Shown here one piece after another: positions 41,759 to 50,344 of a stretch of 64,000 nt of DNA. A program made the translations under genes and the position numbers. The stretch comes from Collinsella aerofaciens (GTDB lineage Bacteria > Actinomycetota > Coriobacteriia > Coriobacteriales > Coriobacteriaceae). Every line of letters begins with the position of its first letter. Position 1 is the first letter of the stretch. The stretch is taken from NCBI RefSeq assembly GCF_018785265.1, contig NZ_WQPK01000041.1, forward strand, positions 55,708-119,707, in the 5' to 3' direction. The notes beneath the pieces were generated by a model. That model was not told the origin of the DNA. It was given only the letters and a program-made list of their open reading frames with translations, and searched no databases.

Positions 41759-43021
41759 TTAAGCGCTGTAGCCCATCGCTTGCAGGACAAACATGACGAC
41801 CGTGAGCGCCGTAATCACGCCGATAGTCGCCCAAGTGAGCACGTTCCATACGCGGCCGTTGCGGTTGGCGCCCATAATGTGGCGATCCGCCGCGATAACC
41901 ACCTGGAATACCAAGACTACGGGCAGCAGCACGCCGTTGATGACCTGCGAGGTCATCATAATCTGGAACAAATCGACGCCAGGCATGAGCACCAACACGG
42001 CAGAAATGCCGATGATGGCCGTAATGATGCCGCGGTAAACCGGGGCCTCGTCCCAGCTGCGGTCGGCGCCGCGCTCCCAGCCAAAAGCCTCGCAGACGGC
42101 ACTCGACGTAACGCCCGGCAGCACGCAGGCAGCCAAAAAACTCGCTGCGACCAAGCCCGAGGCAAACAGCACCGTGGACCACTGGCCCGCGATGGGCTCC
42201 AACGCGCGGGCGGCATCGGCGGCATCGCTAATCTGAATACCCGCCGGGAACAGCACCGTACCGGTCGTGATGATAATGAAGCCCGCAATGATATCAGCAG
42301 CGATCGAGCCGCTCACGGTATCAATACGCTGCAGCACGATGTCGTCCTCGCCCGCATTCTTATCGACCACGTTATTCTGAGCCAAGAAGATCATCCACGG
42401 TGCGATGGTGGTACCGATCGTTGCGACCACGAGCGACACGTAGCTGGGATCGTTCTGAATATTGGGGACGACCAAGTCGACCGCGACCTCGCCCCAGTTG
42501 GGGCCGGCCATAAACGCGGCGACGATGTAGGTTACGAACACGCAGCTTACCAGCAGCAAAATCTTCTCGATGCGCTGGAAACTGCCCGACATGGTAAGCA
42601 TCCACACCAGCAGCGCCACGAGCGGCACCGAGATGCTCGCCGGAACGCCAAACAGAGCAAGGCCACTCGCGATACCCGCGAACTCCGAAATGGTCACCGC
42701 CGTGTTGGCGATCAGCAGCGCCGCCATGGCCAACACGCTCTTGCGCACGCCAAAGCGCTCGCGAATGAGCGACGCCAGGCCCTTGCCCGTGACGCATCCG
42801 CAGCGCGCCGCGGTCTCCTGCGTCACGATAAGCAGCACGGTCATGACGGGAAGCATCCAGAGCATCTTATAGCCATAGCTGGCACCCGCGCTGGAATACG
42901 TGGCGATGCCGCCGGCGTCATTGCCCGAAAGCGCCGCCAAAAGACCGGGGCCCATGGCGCCAAAGATGGCCGCGATGGTCAGCTTTTGCTTGGTGCTCGG
43001 CTTTTGCTTCGTATTTTGCAC
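41759..43021 (-). CDS. Nramp-related magnesium transporter (NRMT-type)
   Basis: This 420-residue protein has 10-11 membrane helices of the SLC11/Nramp fold. The usual metal-site motifs are changed: helix 1 has GPGLLAALSGNDAGGIATY where manganese/iron Nramps have DPGN, and helix 6 has TIGTTIAPWMIFLAQNN where they have MPH. Loss of the methionine and asparagine is the hallmark of the Nramp-related Mg2+ transporters, first characterised from Eggerthella lenta, a related genus. GTG at 43021 follows GGTAGGTGG; it lies 8 bases after the mgtE-like gene. Mg2+ uptake is inferred, not shown. Confidence 0.85.
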   Translation of the reverse strand: MQNTKQKPSTKQKLTIAAIFGAMGPGLLAALSGNDAGGIATYSSAGASYGYKMLWMLPVMTVLLIVTQETAARCGCVTGKGLASLIRERFGVRKSVLAMAALLIANTAVTISEFAGIASGLALFGVPASISVPLVALLVWMLTMSGSFQRIEKILLLVSCVFVTYIVAAFMAGPNWGEVAVDLVVPNIQNDPSYVSLVVATIGTTIAPWMIFLAQNNVVDKNAGEDDIVLQRIDTVSGSIAADIIAGFIIITTGTVLFPAGIQISDAADAARALEPIAGQWSTVLFASGLVAASFLAACVLPGVTSSAVCEAFGWERGADRSWDEAPVYRGIITAIIGISAVLVLMPGVDLFQIMMTSQVINGVLLPVVLVFQVVIAADRHIMGANRNGRVWNVLTWATIGVITALTVVMFVLQAMGYSA

Positions 43022-43029
43022 GCGACCAC

Positions 43030-44874
43030 CTACCCCATGACCGACATGGTGAGCAGCACCGCAGCAGCACAGTACGCCACACACGAGATCATGACGGCGA
43101 TGACGTTCATGGCGGTGCCCGACGTATTGAGGTCGTGCTCGTCACGCCAGAACAGCACCATCAGGTAAATCACGGCGCTCATGTTGCCCACCAGGCAGAT
43201 GATGGCCGCGATGTTAAAGCAGCCGGTAAAGAGCTGCTCCTCAAGCATAGGGGCATCGAGGAACGCGGCGGTGCGCACCAGCTGCGCGCACAGGTAGGTC
43301 ACGAGCGAAAGGATCAGGCCCATACCCGTGCTCTGGAAGAAGAATCCCAGGTACGGTTTGGGCTCGTCGTCGTGACCGTCGTACTCGAGGAAGTAGTTCT
43401 TGACGAACGACACCATGCGCGAGGCAGCCAGCAGCACGAGCGGCATGGCGCACATGGGGAACACCACCAGATGCGCGGAGCCCAGCGCCGTCCCCAGCAC
43501 GGTCGCCATAATGCACGAGGCGATGCCCCACACGACGACCCAGTACTGACGATGCACGAACCAGCTGAGCACGTTCGTCGAGTCGTCCGACGCGCTATCG
43601 CCCGAGCCGACACCGGCGATCTGCAGGTCCTCCTGATGCTCCTCGGCGATAACGTCCATGGCGTCGTCGAAGGTCACGATACCCAGGATATGACGGTTCT
43701 CGTCGCAGACAGGGATGGCAACCAGGTCGTACTTGGTCATCTCGTCCGTCACGTCTTCCTGGTCCTCGTCGGGCGACACGTAGACCAGATCGCGATAGGC
43801 GAGCTGGCCCAGCGTGGCGTCGCGGTCGGCCACGATCAGCGTACGCAGCGAAAGCACGCCCGTCAGCATGCCACTCGGATCCTCGGTATAGACGTAGTAG
43901 ACGCTCTCAAAGTCCTCGTCGAGTTTGCGAATCGCCTCGATGGCGTCGCCGACCGTCGCCGTGGCGGGCAGCGAGACAAACTCCGAGGTCATGATGCGGC
44001 CGGCGGTGTTGTCCTCGTAGCCCAGCAGATTACGAATCGCCTTCTCCTCCTTGACGCCCATCAGGCGCAGGAGCTTCTCGGCCTTCTCATAATCGAGCTC
44101 GTCGATCAGGTCGGCGGCGTCGTCCGGGTCCATCATGGCCAGCATCGACGACGCGTCGGTATCGGACAGGCCCTCGAGCATCTCGGTCATGAGCTCGTCG
44201 TCATCGAACTCCGAGATGGCCTCGGCGGCTTGAGCGGTATCGAGCTGAGCGAACACCTGCGCGCGCAGGCGCGGGTCGAGCTGCTCGATGATGTCAGCGA
44301 TGTCGGCAGGATGCAGCTCGCCAAGCGTCTTGTGCGACACCGAGAGTTGGATGTTCTTAGTCGAGCGATCGAGCAGGTCCATGTAAGACCAGGCGATAAT
44401 GTCCTCGCTGAGCGGCTTGCCCAGGTGCTTCATAAAGCCCTCGACGACATGCTCGAGCGCGGGGCTGATCGCGCGCAGCAGACCGCGGGCGCCGACCTCG
44501 GCACCCAGCAGGCGCAGCTGATTTTCGCCCGACATGGAAAACTTGATGTCGTTTACGCGCACGACCTTCATGCCCTGTGTGTCGACAATCTGCTTGTTAA
44601 GCACGTCGCGGGCAAGCAAGAGTTCGGTCGGCTGCAGGTACGAAAAACGGATTTCGGTGGCCGACGTCTTAAGGTGTACACCCGTCTCGTCGATACGGTC
44701 GACCCATTTGCGCCAGCTGATCATAAACGGCGTCTTGCCGGGACCACGGAACGCGAGCGACGTCACGTGCGGAAAAACTTCGCCGGTTGCAATGCCAAAA
44801 TCGTTAACCACGCCGAGCTTTTCGCCGTCGACGTCCAAGACCGGCAATTTGAGCATCTCACTCAGATAATTCAA
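43030..44874 (-). CDS. MgtE-like magnesium transporter/regulator with PRC-barrel and CBS domains
   Basis: The 614 residues start with a PRC-barrel domain (LPVLDVDGEKLGVVNDFGI), then an MgtE N-domain of superhelical repeats (LHPADIADIIEQLDPRLRAQVF; MDPDDAADLIDEL), a CBS pair (MTSEFVSLPATATVGDAIEAI; LVYVSPDEDQEDVTDEM...AIPVCDENRHILGIVTFDDAMDV) and five C-terminal membrane helices. The membrane part is only loosely like MgtE, so it could be a Mg2+ channel or a partner of the Nramp-related transporter encoded 8 bases downstream. ATG 44874 is preceded by GGGGAGCACC. Confidence 0.88.
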   Translation of the reverse strand: MNYLSEMLKLPVLDVDGEKLGVVNDFGIATGEVFPHVTSLAFRGPGKTPFMISWRKWVDRIDETGVHLKTSATEIRFSYLQPTELLLARDVLNKQIVDTQGMKVVRVNDIKFSMSGENQLRLLGAEVGARGLLRAISPALEHVVEGFMKHLGKPLSEDIIAWSYMDLLDRSTKNIQLSVSHKTLGELHPADIADIIEQLDPRLRAQVFAQLDTAQAAEAISEFDDDELMTEMLEGLSDTDASSMLAMMDPDDAADLIDELDYEKAEKLLRLMGVKEEKAIRNLLGYEDNTAGRIMTSEFVSLPATATVGDAIEAIRKLDEDFESVYYVYTEDPSGMLTGVLSLRTLIVADRDATLGQLAYRDLVYVSPDEDQEDVTDEMTKYDLVAIPVCDENRHILGIVTFDDAMDVIAEEHQEDLQIAGVGSGDSASDDSTNVLSWFVHRQYWVVVWGIASCIMATVLGTALGSAHLVVFPMCAMPLVLLAASRMVSFVKNYFLEYDGHDDEPKPYLGFFFQSTGMGLILSLVTYLCAQLVRTAAFLDAPMLEEQLFTGCFNIAAIICLVGNMSAVIYLMVLFWRDEHDLNTSGTAMNVIAVMISCVAYCAAAVLLTMSVMG

Positions 44875-45248
44875 TGGTGCTCCCCATCATTATTCCTGCG
44901 GACCGCGCGACCATGCCGGCACGCAATCCGTGGACTTTTAGATATGTATACGCATGCGCGGGCGGCACACCGCTCGGCGCTCACACCCCGTGCACGCGCA
45001 GAAAGCACCTGCATGGGGTCATCGACTGTATGGTCGAGGTTTGGATTTCACCTGTAACCTTTCTCTTGACCCTCATTAACCGCAGTAACTATAGCATCAG
45101 CATCGCGCTGCGGCACCGAATTTATGCGCTGCACATTGCAGGCATACCAAACGCTGACGTATCCGTGGCATAGAGCCGGATGAGCACAGTGGGACAAAGC
45201 GATTAAGACCGCCCTAAACGACCAGTCGTTTAAGCACGTCCCCGATGA
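44875..45248 (-). other. Leader region upstream of the mgtE-like gene, no gene
   Basis: This gap is read leftward into the Mg2+ transporter genes. It holds a possible -10 box TATAGT (minus strand, near 45090), and a hairpin CCCCATGCAGGTGC/GCGTGCACGGGG about 140 bases before the start codon. I looked for an M-box (ykoK) riboswitch and did not find its conserved GTTAGGTGAGGC segments. A GTCCCC-type repeat occupies 45221-45250. Confidence 0.45.
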
Positions 45249-45250
45249 CT
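45221..45250. repeat. GTCCCC-type hairpin repeat (family 4)
   Basis: AGTCGTT (45224-45230) and GATGACT (45244-45250) enclose TAAGCACGTCCCC. This is the same core as the copies at 27.1 and 53.7 kb. Confidence 0.65.
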
Positions 45251-46655
45251 ACTCTGTGGCGTCATCGTCCTCGGGGAGTTGGGGGAACACGGCGTTTTTG
45301 GGCATGGAAGCCTTGGTGAGCGAGGTGAGCTTTTTGCTCAATGCCGTGTCCGTCTTGACCAGGTCGCTGAGCGTCACGATCTTGTAGCCGTCGGCGACAA
45401 GGCCATCGATAATCTGCGGCAGCGCCTCGAGCGTCTGCTCGGCACACTCATCGCTATCGGTGAGCAGCACAATATTGCCCGGCGTCACCGAGTCGAGCAC
45501 AGTCGATACCTGCTCGTCAGCGCCGTTGAGCAGCCAGTCGCCCGAATCGATATTCCACGAAACCACGGCGGACACCAGGTCCATCGAGTCGATCCAGTTT
45601 TGCTCGTCAAACGCGGCGTAGGGGGCACGCAGCAACATCGTCTCGACGCCGGTCGCCGACTTAATCGCCTCAGTGCCCTTCGTGATCTGCTTGCGCACCG
45701 TCTCGCGATCCTCGCCCTTGAGCGAATCATCGCTGTAGCTGTTGGAGCCGATCTCGCACCCGGCATCGACAATCGCTTTGGCAGTAGCGGGCGAGGCTTC
45801 CGCGGCATCGCCCGAAAGGAAGAACGTCGCTGTGACGCCCTTTTCCTTGAGCACCTGCAAGATCTGCTTGGTCGCGCCGCTCGGACCCTCGTCAAATGTC
45901 AGGGCCACGTACTTTTCGTTGCCCTTGGGCGCTACGCTTGCGCACTCGACTACGCAGTCGGTGGCGGGCACGACCTCGCCGCGATCCTGCGTCTTGCCCG
46001 ACTGCTCGCCGACCCATACCTCGGAGCGGCCCTGAACGCCCCAGGTTTTGACATACTCAATGGCACCCGTGCCCTCGACCTTTAGCTTTGGCTCGATAGT
46101 CGTGGCCTGGACCTCGTGCTTTTCGTACGCGTTGCGGCCGTCCTTGACCGTCACCTTCTCGCCACCCGCAAGCTCGCGGCTATCCCATTTGCCTTGCTTC
46201 ACGCGCTTGCCGTCGACCTTCACCGACAGCTTTTCGCCGCCATGGCGCTTGAGCACGCTGTCGTCGACGGCCAGCAGGTCGCCGGCGTCGTATGTTTCGG
46301 TCAGGCTTTGATCGTCGATAAGATTCTGCAACGTAGAGCCCACGCGCACCGCGGTCTTTTGCCCGTTGAGCTCCACGTCCACGCTGCGGTTGACGTAGCC
46401 CACGACGGCAGCGATAAACAGCACGAGCGCACAACCCACGGCGATGAGCGCATAGGGCAGGCGGGACGGTCGGCGCGGCGAGCGCCCGTTGCCGATGCGC
46501 GCGCTGCGATCGCTAAACCCACGGCTATGGTTGAGGTACATCGCGCCGGGCTTACGGCGACGTCGACGCTGACCGCTGGGCAGCTGCCCCAGGTCGCGGC
46601 GCGCCGTCGGACGCGCACCCGAGCGCCCGTTTAAGTTAGATTCGTTTTGGCGCAT
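45249..46655 (-). CDS. Extracellular polysaccharide-deacetylase-like protein, catalytic residues lost
   Basis: Residues 1-66 are Arg/Pro rich and cytosolic. One membrane helix is at 68-88, so most of the protein faces outside. DUF348/G5-like segments follow (NGQKTAVRVGSTLQNLIDDQ; KWDSRELAGGEKVTVKDGRN), and then a NodB fold from about 248 to 435. Its motifs are altered: TFDEGP for TFDDGP (253-258), EIGSNSYSDDSL (301-312) where active enzymes have the metal-binding HxxxH, RAPYAAF for RPPYG, and VLLTDSD for LLHD. It is therefore probably a pseudoenzyme with a cell-wall binding or sensing role. GGGAGG precedes the ATG. Confidence 0.9.
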   Translation of the reverse strand: MRQNESNLNGRSGARPTARRDLGQLPSGQRRRRRKPGAMYLNHSRGFSDRSARIGNGRSPRRPSRLPYALIAVGCALVLFIAAVVGYVNRSVDVELNGQKTAVRVGSTLQNLIDDQSLTETYDAGDLLAVDDSVLKRHGGEKLSVKVDGKRVKQGKWDSRELAGGEKVTVKDGRNAYEKHEVQATTIEPKLKVEGTGAIEYVKTWGVQGRSEVWVGEQSGKTQDRGEVVPATDCVVECASVAPKGNEKYVALTFDEGPSGATKQILQVLKEKGVTATFFLSGDAAEASPATAKAIVDAGCEIGSNSYSDDSLKGEDRETVRKQITKGTEAIKSATGVETMLLRAPYAAFDEQNWIDSMDLVSAVVSWNIDSGDWLLNGADEQVSTVLDSVTPGNIVLLTDSDECAEQTLEALPQIIDGLVADGYKIVTLSDLVKTDTALSKKLTSLTKASMPKNAVFPQLPEDDDATE

Positions 46656-46679
46656 GTGCCCTCCCCCATAAACACAGCG

Positions 46680-46706
46680 AGCCGGAGCAACATGTCTCCG
46701 GCTCGC
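46680..46706. terminator. Hairpin between the PRC-barrel gene and the deacetylase-like gene
   Basis: GAGCCGGAG and CTCCGGCTC form a 9-bp perfect stem. No real T run follows on either strand. Confidence 0.45.
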
Positions 46707-46727
46707 CTCCCATCATTTGGTACGTCG

Positions 46728-47483
46728 CTATTTGCTAGCTTTTGACGAGCCCCCGCTCGCCTTTTGATATTCGTCCTTAAAGGCCTTGAACATACCGCGC
46801 GTCTTGCCGAGCTGCTTGCCCAATGCGCGACTGCCCTTGTCCACGGCGACCGACCCCTTGTCATCGAGCACCTTGGCGCCCTTCTTGACCTTATCGCCCA
46901 CCACGACACTGGCCTCGGCTGCCTTGGCGGCCGCTCCGCCCGAATACCCGAGCGCCTTGACCTCGTCCGAGACAATCATCGCGCCGTTCTCGTAGCCGCG
47001 CAGCATCGTCGGCGGCACCTGCGTGTCGCCCACCAGCACGCTCGAAGCGGCACCGGCGGTCACGTAGAACATTTGCACAATACCCGAGCGCGGCTTGAAC
47101 TCAACGTCCGAACAGTAGCCCACGACATCGCCCGATTCCGTGCGCACGTCCATGCCAACCCAGATGATGCAATCGTCCAGGTTGATATCGAGGCGCTTGG
47201 CCGCGGCGGCATCGTAGGTGCCCTTGACGTCGTCGACCGCGACGGCGCCCTCATAGACGCCGATGGCATCGAGCGCCACAAATCGGTCGGGGCGCTCGAT
47301 CATGCCTGCGATATCGGACTGGCGGACCATAAAGCCCACCACGCGCGTGCCGCCCGGGGTAAAGACGGGAAAGTGAATCTTGCCGAGCTTTTTAGGGCTG
47401 CGCGGCGTGCCATCCTTTTTGGTGCGCTTGTCTTCGGCAGGCTTACGGTAAACCTTGACGCCGACAAAATCCCCTGCGCGCAT
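46728..47483 (-). CDS. PRC-barrel domain protein
   Basis: The 251-residue protein has two PRC-barrel-like segments (KIHFPVFTPGGTRVVGFMVRQ...RFVALDAIGVYEGAVAVDD and IIWVGMDVRTESGDVVGYCSDVEF), small beta domains that bind RNA or protein partners. The C-terminal 60 residues are Lys rich and likely disordered (VGDKVKKGAKVLDDKGSVAVDKGSRALGKQLGKTRG). It has no signal peptide. Its ATG overlaps the stop of the YtxH-like gene (TAATG), so both are co-translated. The function is unknown; photosynthesis or rRNA roles known for PRC domains do not transfer. Confidence 0.85.
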   Translation of the reverse strand: MRAGDFVGVKVYRKPAEDKRTKKDGTPRSPKKLGKIHFPVFTPGGTRVVGFMVRQSDIAGMIERPDRFVALDAIGVYEGAVAVDDVKGTYDAAAAKRLDINLDDCIIWVGMDVRTESGDVVGYCSDVEFKPRSGIVQMFYVTAGAASSVLVGDTQVPPTMLRGYENGAMIVSDEVKALGYSGGAAAKAAEASVVVGDKVKKGAKVLDDKGSVAVDKGSRALGKQLGKTRGMFKAFKDEYQKASGGSSKASK

Positions 47484-47872
47484 TATGCCTCGGTCGAGGG
47501 CTCCGTGGCCTCGGTGTCGGCCTCGGCGGCGTTCTCGACTACGACGTCGGCAGCGGGCGTCACGTTGCCGCCCGAGATGGCGTCGTTGAGCTGTTCGCGA
47601 AGCTGATCCATGCGCTCGCGGGCCAGGTCGACCTTGGCGCGCAGGTCATCGGTCTTGGCATCGACCATCGGACCAAAGTCGCTGACCGCGGCACGAGCCT
47701 CCTCGGCACTGTGCTCGTAGGTGTCACGCATGTTGTCCCAGGCGTCATTGGCGATATCGGCGGCCATGGCGCGGGTCTCGGCACCCGAGCGCGGGGCCAG
47801 AGCAACGCCGATGATAGCGCCGGCGGCAGCACCAAAGAGCGCACCGGAGACAAAGCTGAAAGTCTTTCCCAT
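47483..47872 (-). CDS. YtxH-like small membrane protein
   Basis: This 129-residue protein begins with MGKTFSFVSGALFGAAAGAIIGVALAPRSG, a glycine-rich membrane helix typical of YtxH proteins, followed by a long amphipathic helix (RAKVDLARERMDQLREQLNDAI) and an acidic tail. YtxH-type proteins are general stress or envelope proteins of unknown mechanism. AGGAGAGG precedes the ATG at 47872. It is coupled to the PRC-barrel gene. Confidence 0.85.
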   Translation of the reverse strand: MGKTFSFVSGALFGAAAGAIIGVALAPRSGAETRAMAADIANDAWDNMRDTYEHSAEEARAAVSDFGPMVDAKTDDLRAKVDLARERMDQLREQLNDAISGGNVTPAADVVVENAAEADTEATEPSTEA

Positions 47873-48008
47873 GATCATTCCTCTCCTGCGGGCACCTCGA
47901 TGCCCACCGTTTGAATGCTGTCCATTATACCCGCAGCGCAACACTTGCCGTCGCGCTCATCTGCATACGGTAAAAGCGCAGGTACATGATGGTGATAAGC
48001 GAGTGAGC

Positions 48009-48842
48009 CTACTCCTGCGGCATAGCCGGCATGGCGACCGTGGCGGCCGGGTTCTCGCCGGCGCCATCGACGAGCGGCAGGTTGCCCTCGTGCGCCGAGC
48101 CGGACGGGGCCGTTGCCGCACCGCCAAAGACGGCCGCGGGGGCCTCGTGGTTCTCGGCGACCGCACCCTCGGTATCGATTGGCATCTGCGGCTCGTCGTC
48201 AAAGCTCGGGACGCCTTGGGGCTCCGCAGACTCGGGCTCGGCAGGCGCCTCGGCAACAGGTTCAGTGTCGGCGTCGGCAGGAGCGTCGCCCTCGGGCGCA
48301 TCCTCGGCCACGTCCTCGCCGTTCGCAGCGGCAACGGCCTCGTGCGGGTCCTTGCCCTCGGCCTCGGCACGCATGCCCAGCACCAGGTTACGCAGGCCTG
48401 CGACCGTGCCCTCCACGTCGGGGGCCGGCTGATCGGCATGCAGGTACGCCCAGTCCATCATAAAGGTGGCCGAAGACAGCGCGCCAATGGCCAGCGCATC
48501 GTCGGGACACGAAAGCTCAACCTCAAAGACACGCTCGTCATGCTCGCTCACGCGCGTGCGACCGCACGAGATGCTGCCGGCAAGCCCGGTCTCGTTCATG
48601 AGCTCGACCGTCACGTGCTCCAGCAGGTGGCAAAGCTCGGTCTGGCCCATGCAGTCCTGGAATTCGCGACCCGAATCGCCCAGGCACAGATGCTTGGCAA
48701 TCGCGGGCACCAGGTAGTACACGCGCGCCGTGGCCTCGATATCCTCCGAGGTCATGAGCGGCATGCCGGGGTTCACCAGCACGTGCGCGCAAATCTTGTC
48801 CTCGCTGACGGTGACCTTAAGGATGTTGAACAGGCCTGCCAT
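48009..48842 (-). CDS. Stand-alone protein resembling the N domain of cyanophycin synthetase
   Basis: The first 140 of 277 residues align by eye with the N-terminal domain of CphA: CHLLEHVTVELMNETG carries the HxxEHxxxE motif (His72, Glu75, His76, Glu80), followed by SISCGRTRVSEHDERVFEVELSCPDDALAIGAL. In some CphA1 enzymes this domain is a metal-dependent hydrolase. No ATP-grasp or Mur-ligase part follows; the last 130 residues are Glu/Pro/Ala rich and disordered. AGGGGAGAG precedes the ATG. No cyanophycin genes are nearby, so its substrate is unknown. The similarity is my reading and should be checked by profile search. Confidence 0.8.
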   Translation of the reverse strand: MAGLFNILKVTVSEDKICAHVLVNPGMPLMTSEDIEATARVYYLVPAIAKHLCLGDSGREFQDCMGQTELCHLLEHVTVELMNETGLAGSISCGRTRVSEHDERVFEVELSCPDDALAIGALSSATFMMDWAYLHADQPAPDVEGTVAGLRNLVLGMRAEAEGKDPHEAVAAANGEDVAEDAPEGDAPADADTEPVAEAPAEPESAEPQGVPSFDDEPQMPIDTEGAVAENHEAPAAVFGGAATAPSGSAHEGNLPLVDGAGENPAATVAMPAMPQE

Positions 48843-48866
48843 AACTCTCCCCTACTCTTCCTTGCC

Positions 48867-50237
48867 CTACTCGTCGCCATCGTGCGGATCCGCAGAGCCC
48901 GCACCCGACGCCGGCTTCTCTGCCGAGGACTCGGAATCCTTCTTATCGGTTTCGGCCGGAGCGATCACGCGAATGAGCGAGATGCGCTGGCCACGCATCG
49001 ACTGTACCTTGAACTTGTACCCCGCGACCTCAAACACCTCTCCGATATCGGGCACCGAGTCGCAAAGCTCCAAAATCCAGCCGGCGATGGTCTCATAATC
49101 ATCGCTTTCCTCGAGCGGCCAACCAAGCTCAATCGCGTCATCGCACGAAAAACGCCCATCGACAAGCCACTCACGGCGCGAAAGGCGCGTGAGGTACTTG
49201 TTGTCGGGATCGAACTCGTCCTCGATCTCGCCGACGATCTCCTCGACGATATCTTCGATGGTGATGATGCCGGCCGTGCCGCCGTACTCGTCCACGACGA
49301 CCACGATCTGGTCGTGCGAGGTCTGCATCTCGGACAGCAACGGCAGGATGTCCTTGGTGTCGGGCACAAAGGTGGCGTCGCGCAGATAATCGGCGATGGG
49401 CTGGTCGCCCTTGCCGTCGAGCGCGGGCTGGATCAGGTCCTTGATGTGCGCGATGCCCGCGACGTTGTCGGGATCCTCGTGGTAGACGGGGATGCGGCTG
49501 AAGCCGGTCTGGCGCATGGTGGACAGCACGTCGGCGACCGTCTCGTCGTCCTCGCACATGGTGGTGTCCACGCGCGGCACCATGACCTCGCGAGCCACGG
49601 TGTCGCCCAGGTCGAAGATCTCGTGGATCATGCGCTTTTCCTCGTCGAGCAGATCGTCCTGCTCCGAGACCATGTACTTGATCTCTTCCTCCGAGACGTT
49701 CTGGCGGTCATCGGCGCTCTTGATGCGCAGGATGCGGGCCAGGCCGTCAGAGCAGGCGCCAGTCAGCCACACGAGCGGGCGGGCGATCTTTTGGAACACG
49801 GAGAGCGGTCCCACGACCTGCTTGGATACGCCCTCGGCGTTAGCGAGGCCGATGCGCTTGGGCACGAGCTCGCCGATCACAATGGACACAAAGGCGACGG
49901 CGACGGTGATGATGACCGGCGCCAGGCCGCGCGCGATGGCGGAAAGCGGCGCGATGCCAAAGCTCATGAGCCACGTGGCAAGCGGGTCGGACAGGCTCGT
50001 CGAGGCGACGGCAGACGAGGCGAAGCCCACGAGCGTGATGGCGACCTGGATGGTGGCCAACAGCTGATCGGAGTCGGCGGCGAGCTGGACGGCACGCTCG
50101 GCACGCTTATCGCCCTCCTCGGCATCGTGCTCCAACACGGCGCGCTTGGCCGTGGTGAGAGCCATCTCGGACATGGAGAAGTAGCCGTTGATAAGCGTAA
50201 GGACGAGCGTGGTAATAAGGGAGATGGTTATGTCCAT
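48867..50237 (-). CDS. CorC/HlyC (CNNM) family membrane protein
   Basis: The 456 residues comprise a DUF21 membrane domain (INGYFSMSEMALTTAKRAVLEHD; FVSIVIGELVPKRIGLANAEG), a CBS pair (REVMVPRVDTTMCEDDETV; FVPDTKDILPLLSEMQTSHDQIVVVVDEYGGTAGIITIEDIVEEIVGEI) and a C-terminal CorC_HlyC domain. Members of this family are linked to Mg2+/Co2+ export or resistance. The C terminus is acidic and disordered. It is the fourth Mg2+-related gene in the window. It lies 24 bases upstream of the CphA-N-like gene, on the same strand. Confidence 0.93.
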   Translation of the reverse strand: MDITISLITTLVLTLINGYFSMSEMALTTAKRAVLEHDAEEGDKRAERAVQLAADSDQLLATIQVAITLVGFASSAVASTSLSDPLATWLMSFGIAPLSAIARGLAPVIITVAVAFVSIVIGELVPKRIGLANAEGVSKQVVGPLSVFQKIARPLVWLTGACSDGLARILRIKSADDRQNVSEEEIKYMVSEQDDLLDEEKRMIHEIFDLGDTVAREVMVPRVDTTMCEDDETVADVLSTMRQTGFSRIPVYHEDPDNVAGIAHIKDLIQPALDGKGDQPIADYLRDATFVPDTKDILPLLSEMQTSHDQIVVVVDEYGGTAGIITIEDIVEEIVGEIEDEFDPDNKYLTRLSRREWLVDGRFSCDDAIELGWPLEESDDYETIAGWILELCDSVPDIGEVFEVAGYKFKVQSMRGQRISLIRVIAPAETDKKDSESSAEKPASGAGSADPHDGDE

Positions 50238-50344
50238 CGGGAGTTTCTCGAACCTCCAAGATTCGGGACGTTAGGGTAAAACGTTGATGGCGGATACGGC
50301 AATTGCGCCGGTCGCCCGTGCGAGCGGGGCCGTGGGCGTGGCCG

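Noticed and set aside
44875..45170. M-box magnesium riboswitch before the mgtE-like gene
   Set aside because: GC-rich hairpins are present, but the conserved M-box core segments are not recognisable; left as an unassigned leader.
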